From contig DATJMX010000069.1 in assembly GCA_035508495.1 (NCBI GenBank), positions 1-55,122 of the forward strand: a stretch of DNA of 55,122 nt, given 5' to 3'. The stretch comes from Candidatus Binataceae bacterium. GTDB lineage: Bacteria > Desulfobacterota > Binatia > Binatales > Binataceae. Below the pieces are notes generated by a model. The model was not told where the DNA came from and searched no databases. It saw only the letters and a program-made list of their open reading frames with translations. How positions within the stretch are numbered: the first letter of the stretch is position 1; every line of letters starts with the position of its first letter. Positions 1 to 9,162 of this stretch are shown piece after piece. Both the position numbers and the translations under genes were made by a program.

Positions 1-170
1 GCGATCGCGAGCTGATGGAATCCCATCGCATCGCCGACCGCGTGTAACTCCTCGGCCTGGTATTGCTGCACGTCGATCCAGCACAGCTCGCCCGGCCCGG
101 GCGGCTTCACGCGCGATTGATTGTCTATGAGTTTCGTCGACGTTCCGTTGAATATGATGGTTCGCAACAT
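1..170 (-). CDS. CorA-like magnesium transporter, N-terminal fragment
   Basis: This is the first 56 codons of a gene that runs off the left edge, starting at the ATG at 168-170. The readable peptide begins MLRTIIFNGTS and continues through GELCWIDVQQYQ to GDAMGFHQLAI. A short beta-rich start, a W-I/V-D motif and then an 'L..(L/V)G...GFHxLAIED' stretch are typical of the cytoplasmic N-terminal domain of CorA-family Mg2+/Co2+ channels. The diagnostic C-terminal GMN motif and the two membrane helices lie outside the window, so the family call rests on this short stretch alone. Bases 171-258, between it and the histidine kinase gene, show nothing recognisable. Confidence 0.55.
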   Translation of the reverse strand, partial: MLRTIIFNGTSTKLIDNQSRVKPPGPGELCWIDVQQYQAEELHAVGDAMGFHQLAI

Positions 171-258
171 GGCAGACCGGCCTGCGCCTCTGACGCAGCA
201 TCAGCTACCGAAGCTTCAACTCAGACGCAAGTTAAATGTGCGGCCGGCGCCACGCGGG

Positions 259-2640
259 TCACGCGCGATGCTGTAGCGGTCCGCTGACGAGCGCGCCGGG
301 GCCGCAATTCTCGGCCGCCGGGCGATTAGCTGTCAGGCCGTCGATCGCGCTGATCAAGATGCTCTTCTTGACGGGCTTGGCGACGTGACGATCCGCGCCC
401 GCCTCCAGCGTGCGGCGAACATCATCCTCGAGCGCCGACGCGGTGAGCGCGATAATCGGCAGCCGCGGCGCTGCCAGCGTCTGCTCCCATTCGCGAATCG
501 CGCGCGTCGCCTCCAGGCCATCCATCACCGGCATCTGGATGTCCATCAAGATCACGTCGTACTTGCCGTTCTTGACCTTGGCGACTGCGATCGCGCCGTC
601 CTCGGCTTCGTCGAGCGCGTAGCGCGGATTCTTGAGATAAGCCCGCACCAGCAATCGATTGTCGGGTGAGTCATCGACCAGCAGAACTCGCAGCGAGGGC
701 TTGGCAGGCTCAACCGCTTCTTTCTTGTTTGCCACTGCAGGCGCAGCGGCCGGCGCTGCCTCGGGATTTGCCTCACGCTTATGCGACATCGCAATTGCGA
801 TCGACTCATAGAGGTCCGCGCGCCGCACCGGTTTGACCAGGTGCGCATCGAGGCCATACTTGCGCGACTTCGCGATTTCCGATTTCAGATCGTCCGACGA
901 GAGCATCATCACCGAAAGCGCTCCGTAGCTGAGCGATTTGATCCGCTCCGCGACTTCGAAGCCGTCCATCCCCGGCATGCGGCAGTCGAGCAGAATCAAC
1001 CGATAGGGCTTGGCGCTCTTGCTCGAAGCCTCCAGCATCGCGAGCGCCGTCGCTCCATTGTCGGCTTGATCGACGATCGCGCCGCGGCTCGCCAGCATCT
1101 CCCGCAGGATGAGTCGATTGACTGCTTGGTCATCGACGACCAGCACGCTCACCCCTGACAGGACGGCGGTGAGGTTGCGAGTCTTTTCGACAACCGCTGC
1201 GCACGGTCCGTCAACCACGGTGAAGCTGGCTGTGAAGTGAAACGCGCTGCCCTTGCCGACCTCGCTCTCGACCCACACCTCGCCGCCCATCAGCGTGACG
1301 AGCCGCTTGACGATCGTAAGTCCGAGTCCGCTGCCGCCGTACCTGCGCGTGGTCGAAGAATCGGCCTGCGTAAATGCGGAGAAAATCTGATCGAGTTTGT
1401 CCTTGCTGATCCCGATGCCGGAATCGACGACTGAGAAGTGCAGCCAGCCCGGTTCGGCGTTCGGGCAGCGCTCGACATTGAGCACGATCTGTCCGTGCTC
1501 GGTGAACTTGACCGAGTTGCCGATCAGGTTCACAAGGATTTGCCGCAGCCGCAGCGGATCGCCAATCAGATGGAGCTGAACGTCCGGCGCGATATGCGCG
1601 GCGAGCTCTACTCCCTTGCTGTCCGCGCGCAGCGCCAGCGTCTCGACCACCCGATCGGTCACTCCTTCGAGATCGAATTCGACTTGCTCGAGTTTGAACT
1701 TTCCAGTCTCGACGCGCGCCAGGTCCAGGATGTCGTTGAGCAAGCTGAGCAGCGCCGCGCCGTTGTTGGTCATGATATTAAGGAACCTGCGCTGATCCGG
1801 ACTGAGGTTGGTCTCCTCGAGCAGCTCTGCCATGCCGAGAATGGCGTTCATCGGCGTGCGAATCTCGTGCGACATGGTCGACAGGAATTCCGACTTGGCG
1901 CGCGATGCCGTGAGCGCGGCCTCGCGCGCCGCAACCAGCTCGGCGGTGCGCTCGTCGACCTGGTGCTCGATACGCTCGTTAACCATCTCGAGGTCGGCCC
2001 GATGCGCCGCCATTTTTTTCATCTCGCGAGTACTCTGAACGATCGAGACCGAGAGAAAAATATCCTCGAATACCACCCACGCGCTGTGCTCGAGCCACCG
2101 CCATTGTTGGACGACCAGCACACCGTAAACGCACTGCGGGACATATTGCCCAAACAGGTAGTGATGCAGCGCCACCACGGCCGAGGCTGTGAGCAGGACC
2201 TTCCAGTCGCGGTAAAAAGCTAGAAACGCGAGCGAGCCGAAAATATGAAAATGAAATTCGATCCGTCCATTGCCAACGTTGATCAGAAGCGCGCACATCA
2301 GCATCTGACAGACCGCGATCGTGTGACGCGTGAGAACGGTGCCCGAATAGTACAGCGCCAGGCCGACCGTGAGCGCCGTGATCGCGCCACCCAGCAGCAC
2401 GACGAACATCATCCGCGACAGTCCAGGTATCGGATCGTTGCTGAAGAGCGGCGGAATCCACCACGCCGCCAGCATTGCGCCCAGCCACTGCAGTGGCATC
2501 AGCACTGCGAACAGTTGATCGGTGCAGTGAAAGAAGTACTCGCGCGTGCCGTCAAAGATCGCCCGCGCGCGCTCATCCGCGGCGCGATCGATCGCCGAAG
2601 GCACGACCACCTCGTGGGCTGAGAGGGTCATGCCTTCCAC
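259..2640 (-). CDS. Hybrid sensor histidine kinase with two receiver domains
   Basis: The 793-residue product is a membrane-bound two-component hybrid kinase. Residues about 40-205 form a hydrophobic sensor region of several helices, including an unusual His-rich turn (EFHFHIFG, about 128-135). A short coiled coil (about 205-250) leads to the HisKA dimerisation domain, with phospho-acceptor His258 in SHEIRTPMN. The HATPase domain follows, with the N-box around N375, DSGIG at 406-410 and GGSGLGL near 435-441. Two CheY-like receivers follow, one at about 497-617 (Asp552 in LLDCRMPGMDG) and one at about 650-770 (Asp700 in LMDIQMPVMDG), joined by an Ala/Pro linker. The start is GTG, chosen because AGGAGGGG lies 5 nt upstream; an ATG 9 nt further in is spaced too far away. 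It overlaps the preceding small membrane-protein gene by 13 nt. No cognate output regulator is nearby. The sensed signal is unknown. Confidence 0.93.
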   Translation of the reverse strand: MEGMTLSAHEVVVPSAIDRAADERARAIFDGTREYFFHCTDQLFAVLMPLQWLGAMLAAWWIPPLFSNDPIPGLSRMMFVVLLGGAITALTVGLALYYSGTVLTRHTIAVCQMLMCALLINVGNGRIEFHFHIFGSLAFLAFYRDWKVLLTASAVVALHHYLFGQYVPQCVYGVLVVQQWRWLEHSAWVVFEDIFLSVSIVQSTREMKKMAAHRADLEMVNERIEHQVDERTAELVAAREAALTASRAKSEFLSTMSHEIRTPMNAILGMAELLEETNLSPDQRRFLNIMTNNGAALLSLLNDILDLARVETGKFKLEQVEFDLEGVTDRVVETLALRADSKGVELAAHIAPDVQLHLIGDPLRLRQILVNLIGNSVKFTEHGQIVLNVERCPNAEPGWLHFSVVDSGIGISKDKLDQIFSAFTQADSSTTRRYGGSGLGLTIVKRLVTLMGGEVWVESEVGKGSAFHFTASFTVVDGPCAAVVEKTRNLTAVLSGVSVLVVDDQAVNRLILREMLASRGAIVDQADNGATALAMLEASSKSAKPYRLILLDCRMPGMDGFEVAERIKSLSYGALSVMMLSSDDLKSEIAKSRKYGLDAHLVKPVRRADLYESIAIAMSHKREANPEAAPAAAPAVANKKEAVEPAKPSLRVLLVDDSPDNRLLVRAYLKNPRYALDEAEDGAIAVAKVKNGKYDVILMDIQMPVMDGLEATRAIREWEQTLAAPRLPIIALTASALEDDVRRTLEAGADRHVAKPVKKSILISAIDGLTANRPAAENCGPGALVSGPLQHRA

Positions 2641-2813
2641 GCCATCCCCTCCTGGCTGGACGCGGAATTGGCCGCAGGCACGGCTGGCGCCGTTGCGGCC
2701 GACAGCTCGCGTATTACTAGCAGTTCAGAGGCGATGACAACGAGCCAGATGAGCGCCGCGACACCTGCGATCGCAAGCTTGTGCGGTGCTTTCGCTTTCA
2801 ACCTACGAGGCAT
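2628..2813 (-). CDS. Small single-pass membrane protein, function unknown
   Basis: A 61-residue product starts at ATG 2811-2813 with GAAGG 6 nt upstream. It has a basic N-terminus (MPRRLKAKAPHK), one strong hydrophobic segment (about residues 14-32) and an Ala/Pro/Ser-rich C-terminal tail. By the positive-inside rule the tail should be outside the cytoplasm. Its stop lies inside the start region of the histidine kinase gene, so the two are very likely co-transcribed and translationally coupled. A role as an accessory or regulator of the kinase is only inferred from position. I recognise no family. A start 39 nt further upstream is possible but would add an unlikely Arg-rich extension. Confidence 0.5.
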   Translation of the reverse strand: MPRRLKAKAPHKLAIAGVAALIWLVVIASELLVIRELSAATAPAVPAANSASSQEGMAWKA

Positions 2814-2989
2814 GACAAACCTTCGGCGCCATGTGCGATGCGCGCATGGCACCCTCCCGCGATCTCATCAGCAAGAGCGATGCCTTCGCGTCGGTCGAAT
2901 GGGCGAGCGATAGCGTGCCGACAACAATCGATGTGACAAGCAGTGTCGCGAACGCGGGACGCGATGTCCCGTTTTCGAACAGCGATGTT

Positions 2990-4147
2990 TCAGACGATCT
3001 GGCGGAATGCCAGCGCCGGAGGAATCCGCAGTGCTTCGATAATCGGCACCACGCCGCTGACGATGCACACCAGCGCCGACACGATTACCGCGCCAAGCGC
3101 CTGCTGAGGCGTAACCCACAGCGCGCCGTTGCCGTTGAGCACCACGCCGAGCGTGATCCCGTCATAGAACATCTTGAGCGCGAGCCCGCCGCCGATCATG
3201 CCGCCAATGATGCCGATGAGCAGACACTCGCCGAACAAGATTCCTGAGACGGCGAGCCGCGAGAAGCCGAGCGCGCGCATCACCGCGACTTCGCTCAAAC
3301 GATCACGCACCATCATCGCGGTCGAATTCGCGGCAATCAGGAACACGGTAAGAACCACGACCGCGATCAGGGCAAAGATGATCCCGCGCAAATTACCGAG
3401 CGCTGACAGTCCCGAGGCGAGCGCGTCGCTCTCGGTTATCGAGCGCGTTTCGTAGTCGGAGTTGTGAAAGTGATCGTCGATTTCCTTGGCCAGCGGCGCC
3501 AGCGTCGCGGCGCTGTCCGAGCGCACGAACAACTGCCATGCGATATCCTCGTCGCCCAGGCCGTTAGCCTTGCGCGCTTCCATCAGGTAGTCGCGCCGGA
3601 TGAGAAAGGTGTTCGGATAGCGAGTCGTCGGCACCACGCCCTTGATGATGAATGGCAACTCCATGTGCTTGGAGTCCGTCCCCCGCAACGTAATCTGCTG
3701 TCCGATCTTCCAGTGGTATTTCGCCATCAGCACGGGACCGACGATCGCTGAGCGGCGTTCCGCCCTGACGGTTTTCTCGATCTCGTCGGAGAGCCGGTAG
3801 TCGGGAAACACCTGGCGCAGTTGTGGGCCGCCCGCGATCGTGAACACCGGCTCACTCGGATTGCGCCAGGTCGCGAACCATCCGGTGAACGCCACGCACG
3901 CGCCCGCTCCCGGCATCTCGCGGATTTCGTCGCAGTAACGCGCGGGCAGATCCTCCCATGGCGCCGTTTTGTTCAGGACAACCAGCCGCAGCGTTCCCGT
4001 GGCCTCGTTGACGACGCGGTCCATCGAGGCAGGCACGCTCACCAGCACCGTGTAAACGAAAGCGGCGAGCGCGATCGTGAGCGTAGTCAGAATCGTGCGC
4101 CGCAAATTGCGCCGCATGTTGCGCTCGATCAGCTTGAACAGCTTCAT
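2990..4147 (-). CDS. FtsX/LolCE-type ABC transporter permease, pair 1 subunit B
   Basis: The 385-residue product has MacB/LolC topology. There is one TM helix near the N-terminus after a basic amphipathic start (KLFKLIERNMRRNLRRT), a periplasmic domain of about 200 residues, and three C-terminal TM helices (about 258-285, 300-330 and 345-375). The FtsX-fold signature is the cytoplasmic segment MVRDRLSEVAVMRALGFSR between TM2 and TM3, which is the coupling helix to an ATPase. It follows subunit A by 26 nt. It is clearly paralogous to the B subunits at 6668-7834 and 27045-28208, sharing SVPxSMDR after TM1 and an R-IPPA-A-RxIV C-terminus. No ATP-binding subunit is encoded nearby. Such permeases move lipoproteins, lipids, peptides or drugs across or out of the inner membrane; the substrate here is unknown. 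Confidence 0.88.
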   Translation of the reverse strand: MKLFKLIERNMRRNLRRTILTTLTIALAAFVYTVLVSVPASMDRVVNEATGTLRLVVLNKTAPWEDLPARYCDEIREMPGAGACVAFTGWFATWRNPSEPVFTIAGGPQLRQVFPDYRLSDEIEKTVRAERRSAIVGPVLMAKYHWKIGQQITLRGTDSKHMELPFIIKGVVPTTRYPNTFLIRRDYLMEARKANGLGDEDIAWQLFVRSDSAATLAPLAKEIDDHFHNSDYETRSITESDALASGLSALGNLRGIIFALIAVVVLTVFLIAANSTAMMVRDRLSEVAVMRALGFSRLAVSGILFGECLLIGIIGGMIGGGLALKMFYDGITLGVVLNGNGALWVTPQQALGAVIVSALVCIVSGVVPIIEALRIPPALAFRQIV

Positions 4148-4173
4148 TGTTGCAAACCGCCTCCGCGCACCGC

Positions 4174-5337
4174 TCAGACCGCGCGCAGCGATTCGATCAC
4201 GCCGATTCGCGACGCTCGCCAGGCCGGCAGGAGTCCGCCGACTGCGCCGATGATAATCCCCGCCAGCATCCCGGAGATAAATGCGCCGGGCGTTAACTGG
4301 AATCTGAAAATGAACGAACCGACGTTGAGCAGTTCACCGGTCAGGCCCGTTGCGAATGCCACGACGACACCGAGTATTTCTCCCGCGATACCGCCCGCGA
4401 GTCCGAGCAGCACGCTCTCACTGATAAACGAAACCAGAACGTTGATACGGTTGAAGCCGAGTGCCCGCAGAACGCCGATCTCGCTCGTGCGCCGCGCGAC
4501 CGCCGCATACATCGTGTTCATTGCGCCGAAAACCGCGCCGATCGCGAGAATCATCGCGACGATCAGTCCCAGCGATCGCAACTGCTCGACGAAACCAGTC
4601 TCGCGCGCGTAGAACTCCTGCTCCGACACCGCGTCGAGTCTCACCCGCGCGTCGGTGTTGAGCGAATCCTGGAATGCCGATTCCATACCCGGCTTCAGCA
4701 CCACGTGCAGCGATTCGAAACCGCTGTTGAAATGAACTTCCTGTGCCAGCACATCGAGGTCGGTGAAAACCTCGGACTCGCGCGCGCTGTCGTTGTCCGA
4801 GAAGATGCCGACGATTTTGAAGTCGCGGCGGCCGAAACGATAGGTATTGCCGACCCCGAGATTCGGATAGCGGGCCGCCAGCTTGCGCCCAATCGCCATC
4901 TCGGCCGCGCCGTGCTGCGGCCAGCGGCCATCGACGATCTTGAGCTCGCGATGAACCTGGTAGGCGATCGGATAGAGCCCGCGCAGCATCGTAGACATAG
5001 AGGCCAAGCGCGGCGCGTCGGGGTTGGGATTGAAGCCGGTTGAGATCTCAGGCGAGATCAGCGGCGCCCCTTTCGCGTCAGTAACAATCTGTGGACGACT
5101 CTTGATGATCTCATACTGGTCGCGGCTGATATAACTGTCGGGCTCGCTGGTAGTGCCGCGGCTCAGCACGATCCAGTTGTCGAGCACGGCGTTGCGCATG
5201 ACAGTTTGTTTCAGACCTGCCACAAATCCCGACAGGATGAAGAGCAGCATCACCACCAGCGCGACGACGATCGCCGTCATGGCAGAAGTGGTGCGCCGCA
5301 CCATTAGGCTGCGCAGGTTGTAACGTATAGGAATCAC
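4174..5337 (-). CDS. FtsX/LolCE-type ABC transporter permease, pair 1 subunit A
   Basis: The 387-residue product has the four-TM FtsX/MacB layout. TM1 follows the N-terminal PIRYNLRSLMVRRTTSAMT segment, the periplasmic domain contains the G-W-P-GxxEWxxGxK-like core (DGRWPQHGAAEMAIGRKLA), and TM2-TM4 are C-terminal. The coupling segment between TM2 and TM3 reads ARRTSEIGVLRALGFNR. I place the start at GTG 5335-5337 because AAAGGAG (5347-5353) lies 9 nt upstream and the same position is the start in the two paralogous A subunits. An ATG 45 nt further upstream is open but has no such site. It is the first gene of a two-gene unit with subunit B. No ATPase lies beside it. Confidence 0.88.
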   Translation of the reverse strand: MIPIRYNLRSLMVRRTTSAMTAIVVALVVMLLFILSGFVAGLKQTVMRNAVLDNWIVLSRGTTSEPDSYISRDQYEIIKSRPQIVTDAKGAPLISPEISTGFNPNPDAPRLASMSTMLRGLYPIAYQVHRELKIVDGRWPQHGAAEMAIGRKLAARYPNLGVGNTYRFGRRDFKIVGIFSDNDSARESEVFTDLDVLAQEVHFNSGFESLHVVLKPGMESAFQDSLNTDARVRLDAVSEQEFYARETGFVEQLRSLGLIVAMILAIGAVFGAMNTMYAAVARRTSEIGVLRALGFNRINVLVSFISESVLLGLAGGIAGEILGVVVAFATGLTGELLNVGSFIFRFQLTPGAFISGMLAGIIIGAVGGLLPAWRASRIGVIESLRAV

Positions 5338-5457
5338 CGCCGCGATCTCCTTTCGGAACGAGGCCGGATCAAACCGCCGCAAAGGCTTCAGGAATGCAGT
5401 AAGCTAGCAGTCCGATAAACGCCAATCCAGAAGGTGCGGCGCAGATCGTGGTGTTGA

Positions 5458-6459
5458 CTATTTGCTCGCCGAGACCCGCTCGCGCTCGCTTCCTATGTAG
5501 CCGAGCAACTCACGCGCGAGGTCATCAACTGTCTGCACCAGGGCGAGGTCGAGCGGCCGCATCAGCTTCTGCATGTGCATCAGATCGCCCTCTTCTTCGT
5601 CGCGCGGCTCGATGCCACAGAAGAAAAATCCGCGTGCCTCCAAGGCCGCACACAACGCCGGCGCTGCGGGATCAGCCAACGGAATCTCAACGAACACGAC
5701 CTCCGCATCTCCATTCGCAAGATGGCTCGCAACCTCGTTTTCAAGATCGCTGATAGTGTGCGAGCCGCCGCGCCGAATCGTGACCGTAGCTTGCTGCTCG
5801 CTCGTCTCGAATGACGACTCGATCGTCAAGGCGACGGGCGCCGGCTCGCTTGCAGGTGCAACCTCGACTTTGCGGCCAAGCGCGGCGAAGATTTTTACCG
5901 CCATCTGCTGATGATGGGCAGGAATGTGCACGCGCAACGCGCCCGGACGCCGCAAGTATTTGAAATACGTAACGAGGCTGATGCGCTGCGGAAAATTCTC
6001 GAGGCGATGCGCCGCGGCGGGCGCCGATCCCAAACGGAATCCCGTCGGCACCGCTTTGAACAGCTCCTCCATCTTCTGGCTGTACACGTGATGCGTGACG
6101 GCGTTGCCGTAGATGCCGATCAAGTCGATCCGAGCGGCTTCCTCTTCGAGCAACACGCGCATCCGATCGAGCAGATGATGGTGCTGATGCGCAGGCAGGA
6201 CCATCGCCTCGCCGGTCTCGGCAAATAACCCCAGGTCCGGCCGCTCGAGCGCATAGTGGCCAACGACGCCCGCCTCCTCGTGCAAGGCGACGACCGACAG
6301 CCGCTCGCCACTCTCGTTCATCCGCAGCAGCGCGGCGGGATGGTACACCTCGGCGTGAATGTACCCGGGACCATTGACGGCCTCGGTCAGCCCAGGAATC
6401 GCCTGCGCATCTTCAGGCAACAGCCGTCGTACGCGATACAGTTGAGGATCAGAATCCAT
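5458..6459 (-). CDS. GNAT-like acetyltransferase-fold protein
   Basis: A 333-residue soluble protein. The first 170 residues look like a GNAT domain of the kind found in multidomain regulatory proteins. They start with RVRRLLPEDAQAI, then have a VVALHEEAGVVGHYALERPD strand pair and an AMVLPAHQHHHLLDRM helix where acetyl-CoA-binding GNATs carry V-x-P-x-x-R/Q-x-x-G. A conserved GIYGNAVTHHVYSQK segment follows. The usual R/Q-GxG/A pyrophosphate loop is replaced by QHHHLL, so catalysis is uncertain. Residues about 190-320 form a second alpha/beta region, and the C-terminus (LALVQTVDDLARELLGYI) is helical. It is transcribed alone between two permease pairs on the same strand, with 120 nt to the gene downstream and 208 nt upstream. 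The substrate cannot be told. Confidence 0.55.
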   Translation of the reverse strand: MDSDPQLYRVRRLLPEDAQAIPGLTEAVNGPGYIHAEVYHPAALLRMNESGERLSVVALHEEAGVVGHYALERPDLGLFAETGEAMVLPAHQHHHLLDRMRVLLEEEAARIDLIGIYGNAVTHHVYSQKMEELFKAVPTGFRLGSAPAAAHRLENFPQRISLVTYFKYLRRPGALRVHIPAHHQQMAVKIFAALGRKVEVAPASEPAPVALTIESSFETSEQQATVTIRRGGSHTISDLENEVASHLANGDAEVVFVEIPLADPAAPALCAALEARGFFFCGIEPRDEEEGDLMHMQKLMRPLDLALVQTVDDLARELLGYIGSERERVSASK

Positions 6460-6667
6460 CGCGAGAATTCTGCCAACACTTCCGGGTCATACTCAAGATG
6501 GTGAAAATCAGTACGCCGCGCTGCGGCGACGCACTGACTTCGATGCAGCGGCATGAACGCGATCTCGGTTCGCGACTCGACATTCGGAGAAATCCGCCCA
6601 GCTCGTGGCGCGCCGTCCGCGAAGACCTTCTGCCGCGGCGAATTGCCCAGACCTGGAGTCCAAGACT

Positions 6668-7834
6668 TCAAACAATTTTACGAATTGCTATTGCAGGCGG
6701 AATTCGGACGGCGCGCATCACGGGCACTATCGCGCTGAGGACGCTTACGCACATCGCTAAGAAAACCGCGCCAATTGCGATGTCCGGGGCGACTGCCATG
6801 TAGCCGAGATCGCCGGTCAGAGCGCCAAGTGATATTCCCCGGTGAAATAGCAACAGCGCGACGCAGGCGCCGGCTAGTCCACCTAGCGCGCCGATTAGAA
6901 GCGCTTCGATAAGAAGCATCGCCACAGCGTGCCCCCTTCCGAAACCTACTGCTCTCAATACGGCCACCTCGGTTATGCGGTCCCTTACCATCATCGCCAT
7001 CGCGTTGGCCGCGATTAGAAAAATTGTCACAAGGATCACGCTGCACAGGCTGAAGGCGATTGCTCTTACATCGCCAACATCTGTGATAACGCTGTTAAGT
7101 GAATCAGATTCATCAGTCGTTTCAGTTTCGGCGGGCGAATTGCGGAAAGTTTCGTCTATTTCCGCAATCGCCTGGTCCATGTTCTCGCGCCGATCGACTT
7201 TGACTGCCAGGAAAGATGCAAGGTCTTGCGAACTCGAACCATAGCTATCTTTAATTGCATCATCAAAAAGCTGGCGATTGAAGAATAGCGACCTTGCCGT
7301 AAGCAAGGTCGGCAATTCCAGCATCGGGATCAGCGTCAAAGTCACTTTGCTGTCCGCGTCCCGCAGCGTGATCGGCTGGCCAAGTTTCCAACCGTATTCG
7401 CGCATTAATACTCTGCCGACCGACGCACCCCGACGATCGGCCTCAAGCTTCTTACGGATATCGGGCGGGACCTGGTACTCATTGGTGCCACTGACGGTAA
7501 ATATATCCTCGGTTACTCCGAGAGCCATGATGTGGTCACGTGGGTCGCGGTAGATCGCGTTAAATTCTATTTCGGGTGCACACGCGACCACGTGCGGCAT
7601 CTTCTTGATCTGGTTACAATATTTCGCCGGCAGGCCGTAAGAGTTGTGCGCGATCGTGATAAGCCGAAGCCCCTTGGCGGCATCTGCAGCGATGCGGTCC
7701 ATCGATATTGGTACTGCTACCAGAATCGTAGAGAGAAAGACTGCGACGGCAAACATCAGGCTGATTAGAGCAGTTCGCCAGAATTGGCGCCGCATGTTGC
7801 GCAACGCTATGAGCCACAAGCGCGCGGCAATCAT
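6668..7834 (-). CDS. FtsX/LolCE-type ABC transporter permease, pair 2 subunit B
   Basis: The 388-residue product has one N-terminal TM after the basic start (LIALRNMRRQFWRT), a periplasmic domain, and three C-terminal TMs with the coupling segment MVRDRITEVAVLRAVGFGR. It shares the paralogue signatures PISMDR after TM1, LPAKYCNQIKKMPHVVAC in the periplasmic domain (compare the same region of the pair 3 B subunit) and a terminal RIPPAIAIRKIV. Its ATG overlaps the stop of subunit A by 4 nt (ATGA), so the two are translationally coupled. Codon choice looks less GC-biased than in pair 1, for example more TTA, ATA and AGA-like codons, which may mean a different history for this copy. No partner ATPase is visible. 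Confidence 0.87.
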   Translation of the reverse strand: MIAARLWLIALRNMRRQFWRTALISLMFAVAVFLSTILVAVPISMDRIAADAAKGLRLITIAHNSYGLPAKYCNQIKKMPHVVACAPEIEFNAIYRDPRDHIMALGVTEDIFTVSGTNEYQVPPDIRKKLEADRRGASVGRVLMREYGWKLGQPITLRDADSKVTLTLIPMLELPTLLTARSLFFNRQLFDDAIKDSYGSSSQDLASFLAVKVDRRENMDQAIAEIDETFRNSPAETETTDESDSLNSVITDVGDVRAIAFSLCSVILVTIFLIAANAMAMMVRDRITEVAVLRAVGFGRGHAVAMLLIEALLIGALGGLAGACVALLLFHRGISLGALTGDLGYMAVAPDIAIGAVFLAMCVSVLSAIVPVMRAVRIPPAIAIRKIV

Positions 7835-8991
7835 GGGTCCCTAAGGGATTCAACCACGCCCATGTGAGCGGCGCGCCATGCGGGTGCCAGACCGCCAAGA
7901 ATACCGATAAGTGCGGAAGCGGTTATGCCGGCCAGCACCGCAACTACCGTCGATTGATATGAGAAGTATGTCGATCCTACGCTGAGCAACCGGCTGTTCA
8001 GCCCCGTTCCCCAAGCTGTTAAATAAGCGAGCAACGCGCCCGTGATTCCGCCAGCAACGCCCAGGACCGCGCTCTCCGCCACGAAACTATTGACTATGCT
8101 GCCGGGCGAGAATCCCAGCACCCGCAACACGCCGATTTCGCGTTTGCGCCGTGCAACCGCGGCAAACATAGTATACATCCCGCCGAAGGTGGCGCCGATT
8201 CCGAGAGTCAGAGCTACGATGAGACCTAGCGAGCGGAGCTGATCGATGACCCGGCTTTGTTCGGCGTAGTATTCGCGCTCGGACAGAACGTCAAAGTTCA
8301 GCCGTCCATCGCTCTTGAGAGCTTGCTTGAATGCTTCGGCGGTACCGGGCTTCAGCACCACGTGGAGTGAATTTGCGATGTCGCTTGGATACCTTCCGTC
8401 GACCAGCAAATCCTCGTAGTCGGTCCATATCTCCGATTCACGGGCGCTGTCGTTATCTGAGAATATGCCTGCAATCGTCCAGTTTTGACGTCCATAGTGA
8501 AACGAAGTCCCTGGCTTAAGGTAGGGCTCACGCGCATATACCTTCTGTCCAATGACCCACTCAACTTGACCGCGCGCGGGCCATCGTCCGCTGACCAGGT
8601 GCATGCCGCGATGTACTTCATATGCGTTCGGCGTCGCGCCGCGCAGCAGGACGAATCGGCGCACGTGCTTGTCGCGGCTGATATTGACGCCTTGGAGGAG
8701 TTCGCGCGAAATGAGCGGCCGGCCGTTGCTGTCAACGGCGATTTCCGGCCGCACGCTCACCATTTCAATTTCGTCGTAGGTAACGGCGCTCTGTCCCTCG
8801 TCCTGTGCGCCTCGGCTCAGAAGGATCCAGTTGCGATCGCCACTTCCATTCAAGATTGTTTGCTTGAGCCCATCTACGTAGCCGAACAGTACTATGAAGA
8901 TCATTGCGACCATGCCGAGACCCAGCACGGTCATCAATGATGTTCCTCCGCGTTCGAGCAAGCTCCGTACGTTGTAGCGGATTGGAACCAT
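7831..8991 (-). CDS. FtsX/LolCE-type ABC transporter permease, pair 2 subunit A
   Basis: The 386-residue product has the same layout as the other A subunits: N-terminal VPIRYNVRSLLERGGTSLMT, then TM1, a periplasmic domain with SGRWPARGQVEWVIGQK, and three C-terminal TMs with the coupling motif ARRKREIGVLRVLGFSPG. I favour the ATG at 8989-8991, which lines up with the starts of the paralogues. The preceding AAGGGG is close, so the in-frame GTG at 9021 (ten extra residues) remains possible. The C-terminus ends PAWRAAHMGVVESLRDP, the A-subunit hallmark (APAWRAxxxxVxESLR). It forms an operon with subunit B. The substrate is unknown. Confidence 0.86.
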   Translation of the reverse strand: MVPIRYNVRSLLERGGTSLMTVLGLGMVAMIFIVLFGYVDGLKQTILNGSGDRNWILLSRGAQDEGQSAVTYDEIEMVSVRPEIAVDSNGRPLISRELLQGVNISRDKHVRRFVLLRGATPNAYEVHRGMHLVSGRWPARGQVEWVIGQKVYAREPYLKPGTSFHYGRQNWTIAGIFSDNDSARESEIWTDYEDLLVDGRYPSDIANSLHVVLKPGTAEAFKQALKSDGRLNFDVLSEREYYAEQSRVIDQLRSLGLIVALTLGIGATFGGMYTMFAAVARRKREIGVLRVLGFSPGSIVNSFVAESAVLGVAGGITGALLAYLTAWGTGLNSRLLSVGSTYFSYQSTVVAVLAGITASALIGILGGLAPAWRAAHMGVVESLRDP

Positions 8992-9162
8992 ACGCCCCTT
9001 GCTGAAGCGGGAACGTAGCACCTCGGCCGACAGCCGGATATGGTGAATTTACTGTTTTACGACTGATCGTCAAGTTGCGCCTGATACGACGATCTAGCCG
9101 TAGGCCACCAACTACGACCCCACCTGCGCAGGGCCGCCTGATTGGCGTCGCAATAAATTACT

